From Ensifer sp. LC163 (GTDB lineage Bacteria; Pseudomonadota; Alphaproteobacteria; Rhizobiales; Rhizobiaceae), in NCBI RefSeq assembly GCF_001695855.1, contig NZ_MBSS01000066.1, positions 154,199 to 218,198 on the forward strand: DNA of 64,000 nt, in the 5' to 3' direction. Position 1 is the first letter of the stretch, and each line of letters opens with the position of its first letter. Under the pieces are notes generated by a model. The model was not told where the DNA came from. It made no database searches and saw nothing but the letters and a program-made list of their open reading frames with translations. Of the stretch, positions 29,986 to 39,900 are shown piece by piece. The translations under genes and the position numbers were made by a program.

Positions 29986-30024
29986 GCGACGCCCGGACCG
30001 CGATACATACGGTCCGGGCGTCGC
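29986..30024 (+). terminator. Strong hairpin downstream of the SDR gene
   Basis: Perfect 15-bp inverted repeat GCGACGCCCGGACCG / CGGTCCGGGCGTCGC with a 9-nt loop, 12 bp after the SDR stop. There is no U-rich tail, so it may end transcription weakly or protect the mRNA end instead. It also lies beyond the end of the converging crotonase gene. Confidence 0.6.
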
Positions 30025-30141
30025 GCTGAGCGAACTGCACTACGGCGCCGCGCGTCTTATCAGACGCACAAAGGTCGCTGTAGCACTTTGAATTTGCTGC
30101 ATGCTTTATCCTTAAATCGGCGACGGCGCGGAGTTTGCAGC

Positions 30142-31098
30142 CTAGTCCCGGTACTTGGCCGTGTATGCGCCGAGACTTTTCTCGACGTCGCCGGGCTGCT
30201 GAAGCCCCTGTTCAACAAGGGCCTTGACCCGCACTTGTGCAGCAGGACGCTGGACAGAGGTGATGAATGCATCCCATCCTGGCTGCATTTCATCTTCGGG
30301 AGGCATGCTGGCGAGATCGACCAGTTTCTTCGTCTCGACAATTGCGTGCTGATCGAACGACGCAATGCGACTTGCCAGGGCGTCGACGAAACCATCGAGT
30401 TCGACGTCTGGCAGGGCGCGGTTGACATAGCCGTAACGCTCGGCCAGTTCGCCGTTGAAGTCATCGGCGCCAATCAGGATCTCGAGTGCGCGACCCCGAC
30501 CGACCAGGCGAGGCAGGTAGGCCATCGGGCCGCCACCCGGGACGAACCCCGCGCCGACTTCGAATTGCGACAGCACGGCATTCTCACGGCTGGCGAAACG
30601 CATGTCTGCCGCGAGAGCGAGTTCGCTGCCGATGCCACTGGCTCGACCACGAATGGATATGATCGTCACCGCCTTGAGACGGCTGAGGCGGACCATCAGG
30701 TCGGGCACCGGATGCATGCCCGTCGGCCCCGGCTCCATCCCGGTGGACGCTTCGAGCGGTTTCAGCAGGTCGTAATGCGCGATGAAATAGCCCGGTACCG
30801 CACTGTCGAAGACGATGACCTTGACGTTCGGGTCCGCTTCGGCCTGCTCGAGAATTTTCACCAACTCGCGCACTTCGGTAGGCCCGATGATGTTGAGCGG
30901 CGGGTTGTTAAAGGTGACTTGCCAGTAGGCGGCGCTCTTACGGGTTAGCTGGATCTTCGCCGTTTCCTCGACCGCCACCACTTGTGCTTTGACGCGGTCC
31001 GTTGCCGTCGCGGGTGGCACGAAAACTGGCGTGGACGAGTAGAGCATCACCGAGGTGGCGAGCAGAACGGCTCGTTTCCGGAAGCTGAAGGTTTTCAT
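30142..31098 (-). CDS. Crotonase-fold (enoyl-CoA hydratase/isomerase) protein with a signal peptide
   Basis: Protein of 318 residues. The start MKTFSFRKRAVLLATSVMLYSSTPVFVPPATA reads as a Sec signal peptide with basic n-region and hydrophobic core. The rest is a crotonase fold: WQVTFNNPPLNIIGP, IISIRGRASGIGSELALAADMRFA (oxyanion-hole region) and EVGAGFVPGGGPMAYLPRLVG. Crotonases act on CoA esters in the cytoplasm, so export would be unexpected; the substrate may not be a CoA ester. It is divergent from the LysR gene at 31239. Confidence 0.78.
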   Translation of the reverse strand: MKTFSFRKRAVLLATSVMLYSSTPVFVPPATATDRVKAQVVAVEETAKIQLTRKSAAYWQVTFNNPPLNIIGPTEVRELVKILEQAEADPNVKVIVFDSAVPGYFIAHYDLLKPLEASTGMEPGPTGMHPVPDLMVRLSRLKAVTIISIRGRASGIGSELALAADMRFASRENAVLSQFEVGAGFVPGGGPMAYLPRLVGRGRALEILIGADDFNGELAERYGYVNRALPDVELDGFVDALASRIASFDQHAIVETKKLVDLASMPPEDEMQPGWDAFITSVQRPAAQVRVKALVEQGLQQPGDVEKSLGAYTAKYRD

Positions 31099-31163
31099 CG
31101 TCGCGTCTCCTTCGTTGAGCGTGCGGGTCTGGATCTGTTGGCGTACACGCGGTTGGGTCTGCA

Positions 31164-31181
31164 GCCATATTTACTTATGGC
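31164..31181. promoter_or_regulatory. Inverted repeat between the crotonase-like gene and lysR
   Basis: GCCATA-N6-TATGGC, a perfect 6-bp-arm dyad with an AT-rich centre, lies in the divergent gap. The position suits a binding site for the adjacent LysR regulator. The assignment rests on symmetry and location only. Confidence 0.35.
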
Positions 31182-31238
31182 CAATTTCGGGTGAATACTC
31201 GTCAATCGGCAGTCACTATCCCGAAGATCGGCAGAACA

Positions 31239-32171
31239 ATGGATCGCATCGATGCAATGAAAGTGTTCATCACGGCAATCGACGAAGGCAGCCTGGCTGG
31301 CGCCGCCCGCCGGTTGAGGCGCTCGCCGACGGCGGTCAGCCGGGCGCTGAGCTTCCTGGAGGCGCATGTGGGCGTCGAACTGCTGCATCGCACGACCCGC
31401 ACACTCAAACTGAGCGAGGCCGGCCAGCGCTATGCCGCCGCCTGCCGGCGGGTGCTCGTCGATATCGAGGAAGCAGACATGCTTGCCGGCGGCGAGCGCT
31501 CGGCTCCGCGCGGAATGTTAACGGTCTCGGCACCGCCAATCGTGGGCGAAGAGGTGCTGCGGCCCATCCTCGACGACTTTCTTGATCTGCACCCGGCGGT
31601 TTCCGCCCAGCTCCTGCTCTTCGATCGCTTCGTCAACCTGGTGGACGAAGGCGTCGATATCGCCCTGCGCATCGGCCATCTCGCCGATTCATCCCATATC
31701 TCCACCCGGCTCGGTGGCGATGTCCGGCGTGTCGTGGTCGCTTCGCCACGTTATCTCGCCACGCATCCCCGCATCGAAACGCCAGCGGACCTCGCAAAAC
31801 ACCAGATCGTCGCCTTCACCAATTTCGGCTTCGACTCCTGGAACTTCACGCCGGCTGAGGGCTCGTCCATTCCGCGGACGGTCCAATTCACCCCGAGATG
31901 CATCGTCAACAGCGTGCGCGCCGCGGCCGCTTCGGCGGCCGCCGGCCGCGGTCTCACGAGGCTCTATTCCTATCACGTGGCGGAATATGTGAGAGACGGG
32001 CGGCTGAAGATCGTGCTCGCCGATGCCGAGCACCCACCGCTACCGGTTCATCTGATCGCGCCACAGGGCCGCATGTCTGTGCCGAAGGTTCGCGCCTTCG
32101 TCGACTTCGCCACGCCGCGCCTGCGCTCAGAGTTCGCACGCTTGGCAGCCGAAGCCGGCCCGCTCAGATAA
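31239..32171 (+). CDS. LysR-family transcriptional regulator
   Basis: Regulator of 310 residues of the CrgA/DmlR-like branch. The N-terminus MDRIDAMKVFITAIDEGSLAGAARRL is followed by the helix-turn-helix RSPTAVSRALSFLE and an effector domain (DEGVDIALRIGHL). The ATG at 31239 gives the standard LysR start; the open frame runs 16 codons further up. The gene is divergent from the exported crotonase and 141 bp before the next SDR, either of which may be regulated. Confidence 0.9.
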   Translation: MDRIDAMKVFITAIDEGSLAGAARRLRRSPTAVSRALSFLEAHVGVELLHRTTRTLKLSEAGQRYAAACRRVLVDIEEADMLAGGERSAPRGMLTVSAPPIVGEEVLRPILDDFLDLHPAVSAQLLLFDRFVNLVDEGVDIALRIGHLADSSHISTRLGGDVRRVVVASPRYLATHPRIETPADLAKHQIVAFTNFGFDSWNFTPAEGSSIPRTVQFTPRCIVNSVRAAAASAAAGRGLTRLYSYHVAEYVRDGRLKIVLADAEHPPLPVHLIAPQGRMSVPKVRAFVDFATPRLRSEFARLAAEAGPLR

Positions 32172-32312
32172 TTATGCCGATATACGGTCGAGTGTCCGTC
32201 AATCATCGGCAATTCTCCCAAATAACGGATGGATCTAAATCTATTGCACCAACGCCGAGGGCGTCGGGCGGACGCAAATGAGGCGCCGCTGCAATCGAAA
32301 GAGGATCACGAC

Positions 32313-33026
32313 ATGAGCACCGAACAGAAGGTCGTCATTATCACCGGCGCGTCGCAAGGCATCGGCGCCGCTCTGGTTCGCGCCTATCGCGACCGCAACT
32401 ACCGCGTCATCGCCACATCCCGGTCGATCAAGGAAAGTGCCGACGCCGGCATCCACACCGTCGCAGGCGACATCGGCAAGCCGGAAACCGCCGAGCGGGT
32501 CGTCCGCGAGGGGTTGGAGCGATTCGGCCGCATCGACTCGCTCGTCAACAATGCCGGCGTCTTCACCGCCAAGCCGTTCATTGACTTCACCCAGGAAGAC
32601 TATGATCAGAACCTCGGCGTGAACGTCGCCGGCTTCTTTCACATCACTCAGCGCGCTGCCGCCGAGATGCTGAAGCAGGGCTCGGGCCACATCGTCAGCA
32701 TCACCACGAGCCTCGTCAATCAGCCCATCGCCGGCGTGCCGGCCGCGCTCGCTTCGCTGACCAAGGGTGGCCTGAACTCTGTCACCCAGGCACTGGCCAT
32801 CGAATTCGCCAAGAGCGGCGTGCGCGTCAACGCGGTCTCCCCGGGCATCATCAAGACCCCGATGCATCCGCCTGAAACGCACGCGGCGCTCTCGACCCCG
32901 CATCCCGTCGGTCGGATGGGCGAAACGCGCGATATCGTCGACGCCGTCCTCTACCTGGAGAACGCGGGCTTCGTGACCGGCGAGATCCTCCACGTCGACG
33001 GCGGCCAGAACGCCGGGCGCTGGTAA
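32313..33026 (+). CDS. SDR-family protein lacking the catalytic tyrosine
   Basis: Rossmann-fold protein of 237 residues. The cofactor motif TGASQGIG, NNAG and the C-terminal GEILHVDGGQ are typical of classical SDRs. Where the catalytic Tyr-x3-Lys is expected, the sequence reads ALASLTKGG: the lysine is present but the tyrosine position is alanine. It may bind NAD(P) without normal reductase chemistry. The ATG at 32313 follows GAGG. The tautomerase follows 84 bp later. Confidence 0.86.
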   Translation: MSTEQKVVIITGASQGIGAALVRAYRDRNYRVIATSRSIKESADAGIHTVAGDIGKPETAERVVREGLERFGRIDSLVNNAGVFTAKPFIDFTQEDYDQNLGVNVAGFFHITQRAAAEMLKQGSGHIVSITTSLVNQPIAGVPAALASLTKGGLNSVTQALAIEFAKSGVRVNAVSPGIIKTPMHPPETHAALSTPHPVGRMGETRDIVDAVLYLENAGFVTGEILHVDGGQNAGRW

Positions 33027-33110
33027 TCAGTACGTCAAAGGCACCGCGCCGCAGTTATGCGCGCGGTCGCCGTGAAACAATGCCAAATCACTCTCGAAAA
33101 GGAGACTGCA

Positions 33111-33350
33111 ATGCCTATCGTCACCGTACAGGTTACCCGCGAGGGAAGCGCACCTAGCCGCAATTCGGTCACCGCAGAAGAGAAGGCCGCGATCATCAAG
33201 GGTGTCAGCGAGGTGCTCCTCAACGTCCTGAACAAGCCACTTGAATCGACCTACGTGGTGATCGAAGAGGTTGATCTCGACAACTGGGGCTGGGGCGGCC
33301 TCCCGACCGTACAGTATCGCCAGCAACGAGCTAAGGCAGCACAATCCTGA
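33111..33350 (+). CDS. 4-oxalocrotonate-tautomerase-family protein
   Basis: Small enzyme of 79 residues. After removal of Met, the N-terminal Pro (MPIVTVQVTREG) is the catalytic base of the family, and the EEKAAIIKGVSEVL helix and YVVIEEVDLDNWGWGG segment follow the family pattern. The start has a clear AAGGAG site. It probably forms a small oligomer and acts on an enol substrate; the substrate is unknown. It is probably co-transcribed with the SDR upstream. Confidence 0.85.
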   Translation: MPIVTVQVTREGSAPSRNSVTAEEKAAIIKGVSEVLLNVLNKPLESTYVVIEEVDLDNWGWGGLPTVQYRQQRAKAAQS

Positions 33351-33394
33351 AGCCGGCAACATCCGCCCGCCGCCGCATTGGCGGCGGCGGGCAT

Positions 33395-33824
33395 CGGTAC
33401 GTTTCGGGGCAGATGCCGAAGCCTGGCAATCACTGCGCCATGTCGAGAATCTGCTGGCCGAGCGCGGTATCGAGGTCTCGTTCCAGACCGTCTCGGAATG
33501 GACTTTGAAATTCGGCCCGGAATTTGCGCGTTCACTGTGGCGGTGGTCAAAGGGCAAACCCAGTTGATGCCCGGTATCGAGCATCGTTCGCACAAGGACC
33601 TCAACAATCGGGCAGAGAATTCGCATCTGGCCGTACGACGACGGGAGCGGGGTATGATCCGGTTCAAGTCACCGGCGCAATGCTGGCGTTTCGTCTCCAT
33701 CCACGGTCCGATTTCCAATCTCTTCCATCTCCAGCGCGAACACCTCACGGCCGAAGATCACCGCGAACTGCGTGCTTCAGCCAGGTCGGTGTGGAACGAA
33801 ATCGCTTTGTCGATGGCCGCCTGA
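33395..33824 (+). pseudogene. IS6-family transposase remnant
   Basis: Two fragments in different frames. The first (about 33430-33540) reads SLRHVENLLAERGIEVSFQ and LKFGPEFARSL, the helix-turn-helix start of IS6-family transposases. The second (about 33570-33824) reads IEHRSHKDLNNRAENSH, RRRERGMIRFKS and FVSIHGPISNLFH, the C-terminal end. The roughly 100 residues between them, with most of the DDE catalytic core, are deleted, and the frame shifts. No terminal inverted repeats were recognised. Confidence 0.8.
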
Positions 33825-34129
33825 CGCGGGCTTGATATCGCGTCTTGCGTCATTCAATAATCTAAGGCGACGCTACCATCCAAGAAGCACGGCAAATGGC
33901 GTAAATTCATCCAAGTCTGTTCCTTTCGCGGGCCTCTGGGCGTTCGCGGTGCAACCTCTTGACCTTACTATCGTTGGAAGCCCTACAAGGGTCCCAAGCG
34001 CTGTTTCGACAAGCGGGCAGGTCGAGCTGCGCCGCAGAATCGACGCGCGTCGCGCTCGACCATTGGACGCCGGAATGCACGGCGACGTCCGCGTCGCTGC
34101 CAAGTATTCACGTTGAAAGGAACGGAACA
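33825..34129. other. Intergenic stretch between the IS remnant and the CusF-like gene
   Basis: About 305 bases. Apart from the CueR-type promoter at 33959-33989 and the ribosome-binding site AAAGGAACGG before the CusF-like gene, I see no gene, repeat or RNA here. The open frames reading through it lack family features. Confidence 0.6.
33959..33989 (+). promoter_or_regulatory. CueR-type promoter 1 (upstream of the CusF-like gene)
   Basis: TTGACC at 33959-33964, a 19-bp spacer containing CGTTGGAAGCCC, and the -10-like TACAAG at 33984-33989. The long spacer and GGAAGCC half-dyad match five other sites in the window. The leader to the ATG is about 140 nt. Confidence 0.75.
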
Positions 34130-34414
34130 ATGAGAGCACTCATCAAACTTGCGCTTGCCTCCGCCGTCGCGCTCGGCTTGGTCGACGGAGCACTCGCAGC
34201 GGAGTTCAGCGAGGGAACCGTCAAGAATGTGGACGTGAACGCGAAGAAAGTCACACTCATTCATGAGGAACTGAAAGACCTTGAGATGCCAGCGATGACA
34301 ATGGTCTTCCGCGTTCAGGATGGCACACTTATGGACAAGCTTTGGGAAGGCGCGAGCGTCGAGTTCATCGCCGAGCGCGTCGATGGCACGTTGACGGTCA
34401 CGCAGGCCAAATAG
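34130..34414 (+). CDS. CusF-like periplasmic copper-binding protein
   Basis: Protein of 94 residues with a signal peptide (MRALIKLALASAVALGLVDGALA) and one small beta-barrel domain. The pattern EGTVKNVDVNAKKVTLIHE then LEMPAMTMVFRV matches CusF/CopK-type proteins in which a His and two Met residues bind Cu(I) or Ag(I). The Trp of the CusF site is not at its usual place; a Trp occurs later in KLWEG. A CueR-type promoter lies upstream. Confidence 0.83.
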   Translation: MRALIKLALASAVALGLVDGALAAEFSEGTVKNVDVNAKKVTLIHEELKDLEMPAMTMVFRVQDGTLMDKLWEGASVEFIAERVDGTLTVTQAK

Positions 34415-34534
34415 GAAACAAACGAGAGCGCGGCCTCAAATATGGCCGCGGCTTGTCCCTCATGATGCCTAGAGCAAGCGGGCTTGGCTGACCGTGAGAG
34501 GCTCCAAAACCGACCCGCCCGTTCAGAGAAGAAC

Positions 34535-35890
34535 ATGACGTCCTCACTCAGCGCCGACTGGGATTTCGAGCGGGAAATCCGCTCAATACTTCTGCGGTTC
34601 GTCGCCTTCATCATCCTTCTCGCCAATTTCCTGCTTGGTGGGGATGCGGGGGCCGAAGGAACACATTTCGCCGTCGTCCTCTGCTACCTGATCATCAGCA
34701 TCGCATCTGTGACGCGTGCCCGCTTCCTGCCCGGCCGATCCTGGCTAATAACGGTTTTTGTCGTTCTTGATGCGCTGCTGGTCGCGCTGATCCTCTACGC
34801 CCACATTCTTGGCGGTCCAACCACCGAGAACCACAATGTTACAACCACCGGTCTCGTTGTCGCGTTCATTCTCCTCAATCATGTTGGTCTGAAGCTCGAC
34901 CGTCGGCTGGTCCTTGTCTTTTCAGGCATCGTCCTTGTTGCCTGGGTCGTGATGCTTGCGGTTACCGCGGCCAGGCATCAAACGGCTAACGCAGTTTCGT
35001 TCATTGCTTCCTTTTTCAATCAAGACCTTGGCCTCACGGTGAGCTATGGCTTCACCGCCTTTGCCATCTACCTCTTGGCTAGGGATCACGACAGAACGCG
35101 AAAGGAGGCGCTGTTGGCAGACAGGCGACGCCTGAATCTTTCCCGGTTCTTCTCGCCACTCGTCGTCGCCGATCTTCAGGAGGGAAGTTCGGCCCTCGAA
35201 CTCGAACGTCGCAATGCCGTGATCATGTTCGTCGACCTGCGCGACTTCACCAGTTTTGCTGAGACAGCACCGGCTCGAGAACTCGCAACAGTCCTGGCAC
35301 AATACCGTCATCTCGTATCCGGAGTTATTTTCGAGCACGGCGGAACCGTCGACAAGTTCATCGGTGATGGCGTCATGGCGGTGTTCGGGCAACCGACAGC
35401 AATGAAGGATGATGCGGACCGTGCGCTGGCTTGTGCTCTGGACCTCGTCCATGCATTGCGCGACTGGAAGCACCAGAGTTTACTAAGCGGGTTTCCCGCC
35501 CTAAACGCTGGCATAGGGTTGCACTATGGGTCAGTTGTCGGCGGCATCCTGGACAGCGGATGCCATAGCGAATTCACAGTCATTGGAGATGCGGTCAATG
35601 TCGCCCAGCGACTTGAGGCACTTACGAAGGCTCTGAGTTCGCCGCTTGTTGTCTCATCGGCGCTGATCAACCAGTTGCGCAAACCTGCACCACGGGCGCT
35701 GTGGACGGTACAGAATGAAGTAGCGCTCGCTGGACGGCGCTTGCCGATTGATATCTGGTATTTACAGCACGAAGCGGATGGCACTGTCCCTTCGGAAGAA
35801 GCCTACGAGGCAGGCGGTGCAACGACAACCCTCCAGAGGTCGTCCTTCCCATCCTCGCCATTTACAGCTCCGAGCGTCGGGATTGGATAA
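34535..35890 (+). CDS. Class III adenylate/guanylate cyclase with membrane N-terminus
   Basis: Protein of 451 residues. About six hydrophobic helices occupy residues 15-190. The catalytic domain follows at about 225-400: metal-binding Asp residues in IMFVDLRDFTSF and DKFIGDGVMAVFG, and substrate-specifying region EFTVIGDAVNVAQR. All core residues appear intact, so it should form a cyclic nucleotide. The ATG at 34535 is preferred to a TTG at 34484. It lies 120 bp behind the CusF-like gene and may share the copper-inducible transcript, which is inference. Confidence 0.88.
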   Translation: MTSSLSADWDFEREIRSILLRFVAFIILLANFLLGGDAGAEGTHFAVVLCYLIISIASVTRARFLPGRSWLITVFVVLDALLVALILYAHILGGPTTENHNVTTTGLVVAFILLNHVGLKLDRRLVLVFSGIVLVAWVVMLAVTAARHQTANAVSFIASFFNQDLGLTVSYGFTAFAIYLLARDHDRTRKEALLADRRRLNLSRFFSPLVVADLQEGSSALELERRNAVIMFVDLRDFTSFAETAPARELATVLAQYRHLVSGVIFEHGGTVDKFIGDGVMAVFGQPTAMKDDADRALACALDLVHALRDWKHQSLLSGFPALNAGIGLHYGSVVGGILDSGCHSEFTVIGDAVNVAQRLEALTKALSSPLVVSSALINQLRKPAPRALWTVQNEVALAGRRLPIDIWYLQHEADGTVPSEEAYEAGGATTTLQRSSFPSSPFTAPSVGIG

Positions 35891-36307
35891 CCAACCCCCT
35901 CTCCCATAGACCTCGGCGGGATCGCCGCATGTTACGAGCGCCTTATGTTTTCCCCGATCCCTTTAAATCGCCCTGGTTGCGGTGGGGATTTTTACGCCGA
36001 TCGGGCAGGCGCTGAGACGCCGCCCTCGCCTGTCGGGTATTTCATAGAACATTTGCTTGAAAGTCGGACGCGTGTCACCAGGCGCACAGCGCGAAGGAGC
36101 CGCAATTGGTGGCTACAAGTGATTGTGACAGTTCAAGCGTCTTGGAAAGATCGGTCCGTCTTCACAGTGAATGAGAATCCTCAGCCTGCTGCGCAACCCT
36201 TGACCTTCAGCGGCGGCAACCTCGGTATTGAGGTGTTCTTGGAAAGCCGCTCTCCTGTACCGCTTCTGGCTGGCTTGCGACGGCAGCCAGAACCCAGACA
36301 CAAACAC
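35891..36307. other. Gene-free stretch after the cyclase
   Basis: About 420 bases. A plus-strand open frame at 35945-36340 runs through it but shows no domain, no signal peptide and no good ribosome-binding site, and reads through the terminator hairpin. I see nothing else that can be supported. Confidence 0.5.
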
Positions 36308-36338
36308 AGAGGGCAGCCGGAAAGCTGCCCTCTTGCTT
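36308..36338. terminator. Rho-independent terminator between the cyclase and the CopZ-like gene
   Basis: Perfect 10-bp stem AGAGGGCAGC / GCTGCCCTCT, 6-nt loop CGGAAA, followed by TTGCTT on the plus strand. Lying about 420 bases past the cyclase stop and 69 bases past the converging CopZ-like stop, it may serve both. Confidence 0.72.
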
Positions 36339-36406
36339 AGATTGCCAAAGGCACCGCCGCCGCCTGCATCACCAGCGCAAGCTTGCGCTGACACAAGCGA
36401 AATGCG

Positions 36407-36616
36407 TCAGGCGGCATCCGTCTCATCCTCGACCGGATAGCCGGCTTCAAACAGAATCGCGCGCAGATCCGCCTCACTCACAGAGGTCTGGACTCGGACT
36501 TCCCGCTTCGGCGGATCGGTCTCGATTTTCGCGCCAGCATCGACGCTCTGCAGCGCTCTGGCGACCGATTTGGCGCAACCGCCACACGTCATGTTGGGAA
36601 CAGTAAAGAGATACAT
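36407..36616 (-). CDS. copZ: CopZ-like heavy-metal-associated domain protein
   Basis: Protein of 69 residues consisting of one ferredoxin-like metal-binding domain. The motif [15 protein letters not shown] has the Cys-x2-Cys that binds Cu(I), and the end PVEDETDAA follows the domain's last strand. The ATG at 36616 has AAGGAG seven bases upstream. Its own CueR-type promoter lies just upstream. It closely resembles the second CopZ-like gene at 47441-47650, including TDPP/TNPA-type loops. Confidence 0.9.
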   Translation of the reverse strand: MYLFTVPNMTCGGCAKSVARALQSVDAGAKIETDPPKREVRVQTSVSEADLRAILFEAGYPVEDETDAA

Positions 36617-36643
36617 GGAGGCTCCTTGTTTTTGCCTCCACGA

Positions 36644-36674
36644 CAAATGGGGCTTCCTACCGTTGCAAGGTCAA
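36644..36674 (-). promoter_or_regulatory. CueR-type promoter 2 (CopZ-like gene)
   Basis: On the minus strand, TTGACC (36674-36669), a 19-bp spacer with GGTAGGAAGCCC, then CATTTG (36649-36644). The start codon is 28 bp downstream of the -10. It shares the GGAAGCC half-dyad with the other five sites. Confidence 0.75.
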
Positions 36675-36907
36675 GTCCTTGAGATGAAGAAATTGAGGCT
36701 TGACGGTGCCACGGTTGGAATTTGCACGCTGACATTCCGAGCAGCGAATAGGAAGTGACGCCAGTCGCGGCAGACAATTCACCAATGCTCAACGTCATGG
36801 GGCTTCGTTTCATCATGCGCAACCCTAGGAACTGGCGGCGCCTTGGGCACGTCAAGCTGCACAGGGGCAGCGACAGGCCCTCTGTGCAGCTTCAGACACC
36901 GAATCGC

Positions 36908-39900
36908 CTAGACGTGCGTTTCCAGGGCCGGACCGGAGCTCGTTGGCGCCTCGCGGCTGATCGCCAGGCGGCGCACGACGACGTAGAACACCGGTGTCAG
37001 GACGAGGCCGAACAGGGTGACGCCGAGCATGCCGGCGAAGACTGCGATGCCCATGACATGCCGCATCTCGGCACCAGCCCCCGTGGCAACAACAAGCGGC
37101 ACGACACCGGCGATGAAGGCGAGTGAGGTCATCAGGATCGGCCGCAAGCGAAGCCGGGCTGCTTCCAGCACGGCGTTCAGGGGATCGACGCCTTCGTCTT
37201 CCTTCGCTCTGGCGAACTCGACGATCAGGATGGCATTCTTGGCTGCGAGACCCACGAGAACGACGAAGCCGATCTGCGTGAAGATGTTGTTGTCGCCTCC
37301 CGTGAACCAGACGCCTGCGATCGCGGAAAGCAACGCCATCGGGGCGATCAGCAACACGGCGAACGGCAATGACCAACTGTTATACTGCGCCGCGAGAATC
37401 AGAAACGCGAGCAGAACAGACAGTGGGAAGACGTACAGAGCCGTGTTGCCGGCTTGTTTCTCCTGATAGGCGAGCTCGGTCCACTCAAAGGCCATGCCGG
37501 GTGGCAACGTTTCCGATGCGACCCATTCTATGGCTGCGGTCGCTTGCCCGAACGAGTATCCGGGCGCCGGGCTACCGCTGATATCGGCCGACGGGAACCC
37601 ATTGTAATGCATGACGCGATCCGGCCCGGAGCTGTGCTTGATGGTCAGCAGGGCCGACAACGGGATCATTTCCCCCGCCGCGTTCCGCACCTTCAGTCGG
37701 CCGATGTCCTCCGGCTGCATACGGAATGGCGCGTCCGCCTGGACCATTACGCGGTAGGTGCGGCCAAAACGATTGAAGTCGTTCGCGTAGAGCGAGCCAA
37801 GGTTGACCTGCAACGTCTCGAAGATCGTGTTGAGCGGCACCCCCTGCGACTTCGCCTTCACCCGGTCGATGTCCACCTGCACCTGCGGCGCATTCACCTG
37901 GAAGCTCGCGAGCATGCCAGCCAGCTCAGGTGTTTGCATCGCCTTGCCCATGATCGCGCCCTGCGCTTGCGCCAGCGCCTCGAAGCCAAGTCCCGCCCGA
38001 TCCTCGATCTGGATCTTGAAACCGCCGGTCGAGCCAAGGCCCGGAACAGGTGGTGGCGGGAAGATGCCGGCAAAACCATCGGGTATCTGACTGAACTTGC
38101 CCATCAGGCGACCAGCTATGGCAAACGCCGACAGGGATGGATCCTTGCGCTGGTCAAAGGGCTTGAGCATCGTGAATATCACCGCGGCGTTCGGAATATT
38201 GACCATGCCATTGACCGAAAGACCCGGAAACGCGACGACGCTTTCAACGCCCGGTTCGGCAAGCGCGATCTCCGACATTTTCTTGACGACCGCCTCGGTC
38301 CGATCGAGCGAGGCTCCGGTCGGAAGCTGGGCGATGCCGACAAGGTAATACTTGTCCTGCGCCGGCACGAACCCGTTGGGCACAGTCTGGAACCCCATCC
38401 ATGTCATTCCGACCAGGCCGGCGTAGACAAGCAAGACGAGCGCGCTGAGCCTCACGGCGCGGCGCACCGACCAGACATAGGCATTCGAGGCGCTGTCGAA
38501 GAAGCGGTTGAACGACCGGAAGAACCGCCCGAACAGGGTGTCGATTATGATCGTCAGCCGGTCGCGCTTCACGTCGCCGTGGTGCGGCCTCAGGAGCACG
38601 CCTGCGAGCGCAGGAGAAAGCGTGAGAGAGTTGACCGCCGACAAGATCGTCGAGATTGCGATCGTGAGAGCGAACTGCCGATAGAACTCCCCTTGCAGGC
38701 CGGACAGGAATGCTGACGGAATGAACACGGCCGACAGCACCGAAGTAATGGCAATAATCGGTCCGGTCACTTCGTCCATGGCCTTGCGCGCTGCCTCCTT
38801 CGGCGTTTCGCCCAGCGCGATGTGACGCTCGACGTTCTCGACGACGACGATGGCGTCGTCGACCACGATCCCGATCGACAGGACGAGCCCGAACAGCGAC
38901 AGCGTGTTCAGCGAGAAGCCGAACATGTACATAAAGGCGAATGTGCCGACCAACGATACCGGCACGGCAACCAGCGGGATGATCGAGGCGCGCCAAGTCT
39001 GAAGGAAGAGCACGACCACGATCACGACCAGCGCGGTGGCTTCGAGCAGTGTCATCACCACGGCTTCCAGAGAAGACTTGACGAAGACGGTAGGGTCGTA
39101 AGCGATGCGATACTCTATACCCTCAGGAAAACCTTTCTGTAGTTCTTCCATGGTGCCGCGAATGGCGCTCGACACGTCGAGCGCGTTGGCGCCGGGGCTC
39201 TGGATGATCTGCAGCGCCAGCGCCGGCTTGCCGTCAAGAAGACTGCGCAGCGCGTAGGAGTCCGCACCAAGTTCAATACGGGCAACATCCCGCAGACGGG
39301 TGATCTGGCCGTCGACACCCGTCTTGACGACGATGTCGCCGAACTGCTCCTCGTTCGAAAGCCTGCCAAGGGTATTGACCGTGACCTGGAGCGCCGCCGA
39401 GGCGTCCGGCTGCTGGCCGACCGAGCCGGCTGCCACCTGGACGTTCTGCTCCTGGATTGCCGCCACCACGTCGGAGGCAGTCAGGCCGCGCGCCGCCACC
39501 TTGGCCGGATCGAGCCAGATCCGCATCGAATATTCGCCAGCACCCCAGACCAGAACGTCACCCACACCTGACAGGCGCGCAAGCTGGTCGCGCACCTGCA
39601 AAGTGGCGAAGTTCGAGAGGTAGAGAGGATCATAGCGCTCGTCGGGCGAGACGAGATGCACGACCATCAGGATGTCGGGCGAGGTCTTCTGCGTCACGAC
39701 GCCGATCCGCTGCACTTCCTGCGGCAGACGCGGAAGCGCGCGCGACACGCGGTTTTGCACCTGGATCTGCGCCATGTCGGGATCGGTGCCCTGCTGAAAG
39801 GTCACCGTCAGCGTCATGCGTCCGTCGGTCGCGGCCCGCGAGCTCATATAGAGCATGTTCTCGACGCCGTTGATCACCTGTTCCAGTGGTGCGGCAACCG

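Noticed and set aside
35945..36340. A plus-strand frame of 131 codons after the cyclase
   Set aside because: It reads through a terminator hairpin, has no motif and no clear ribosome-binding site.
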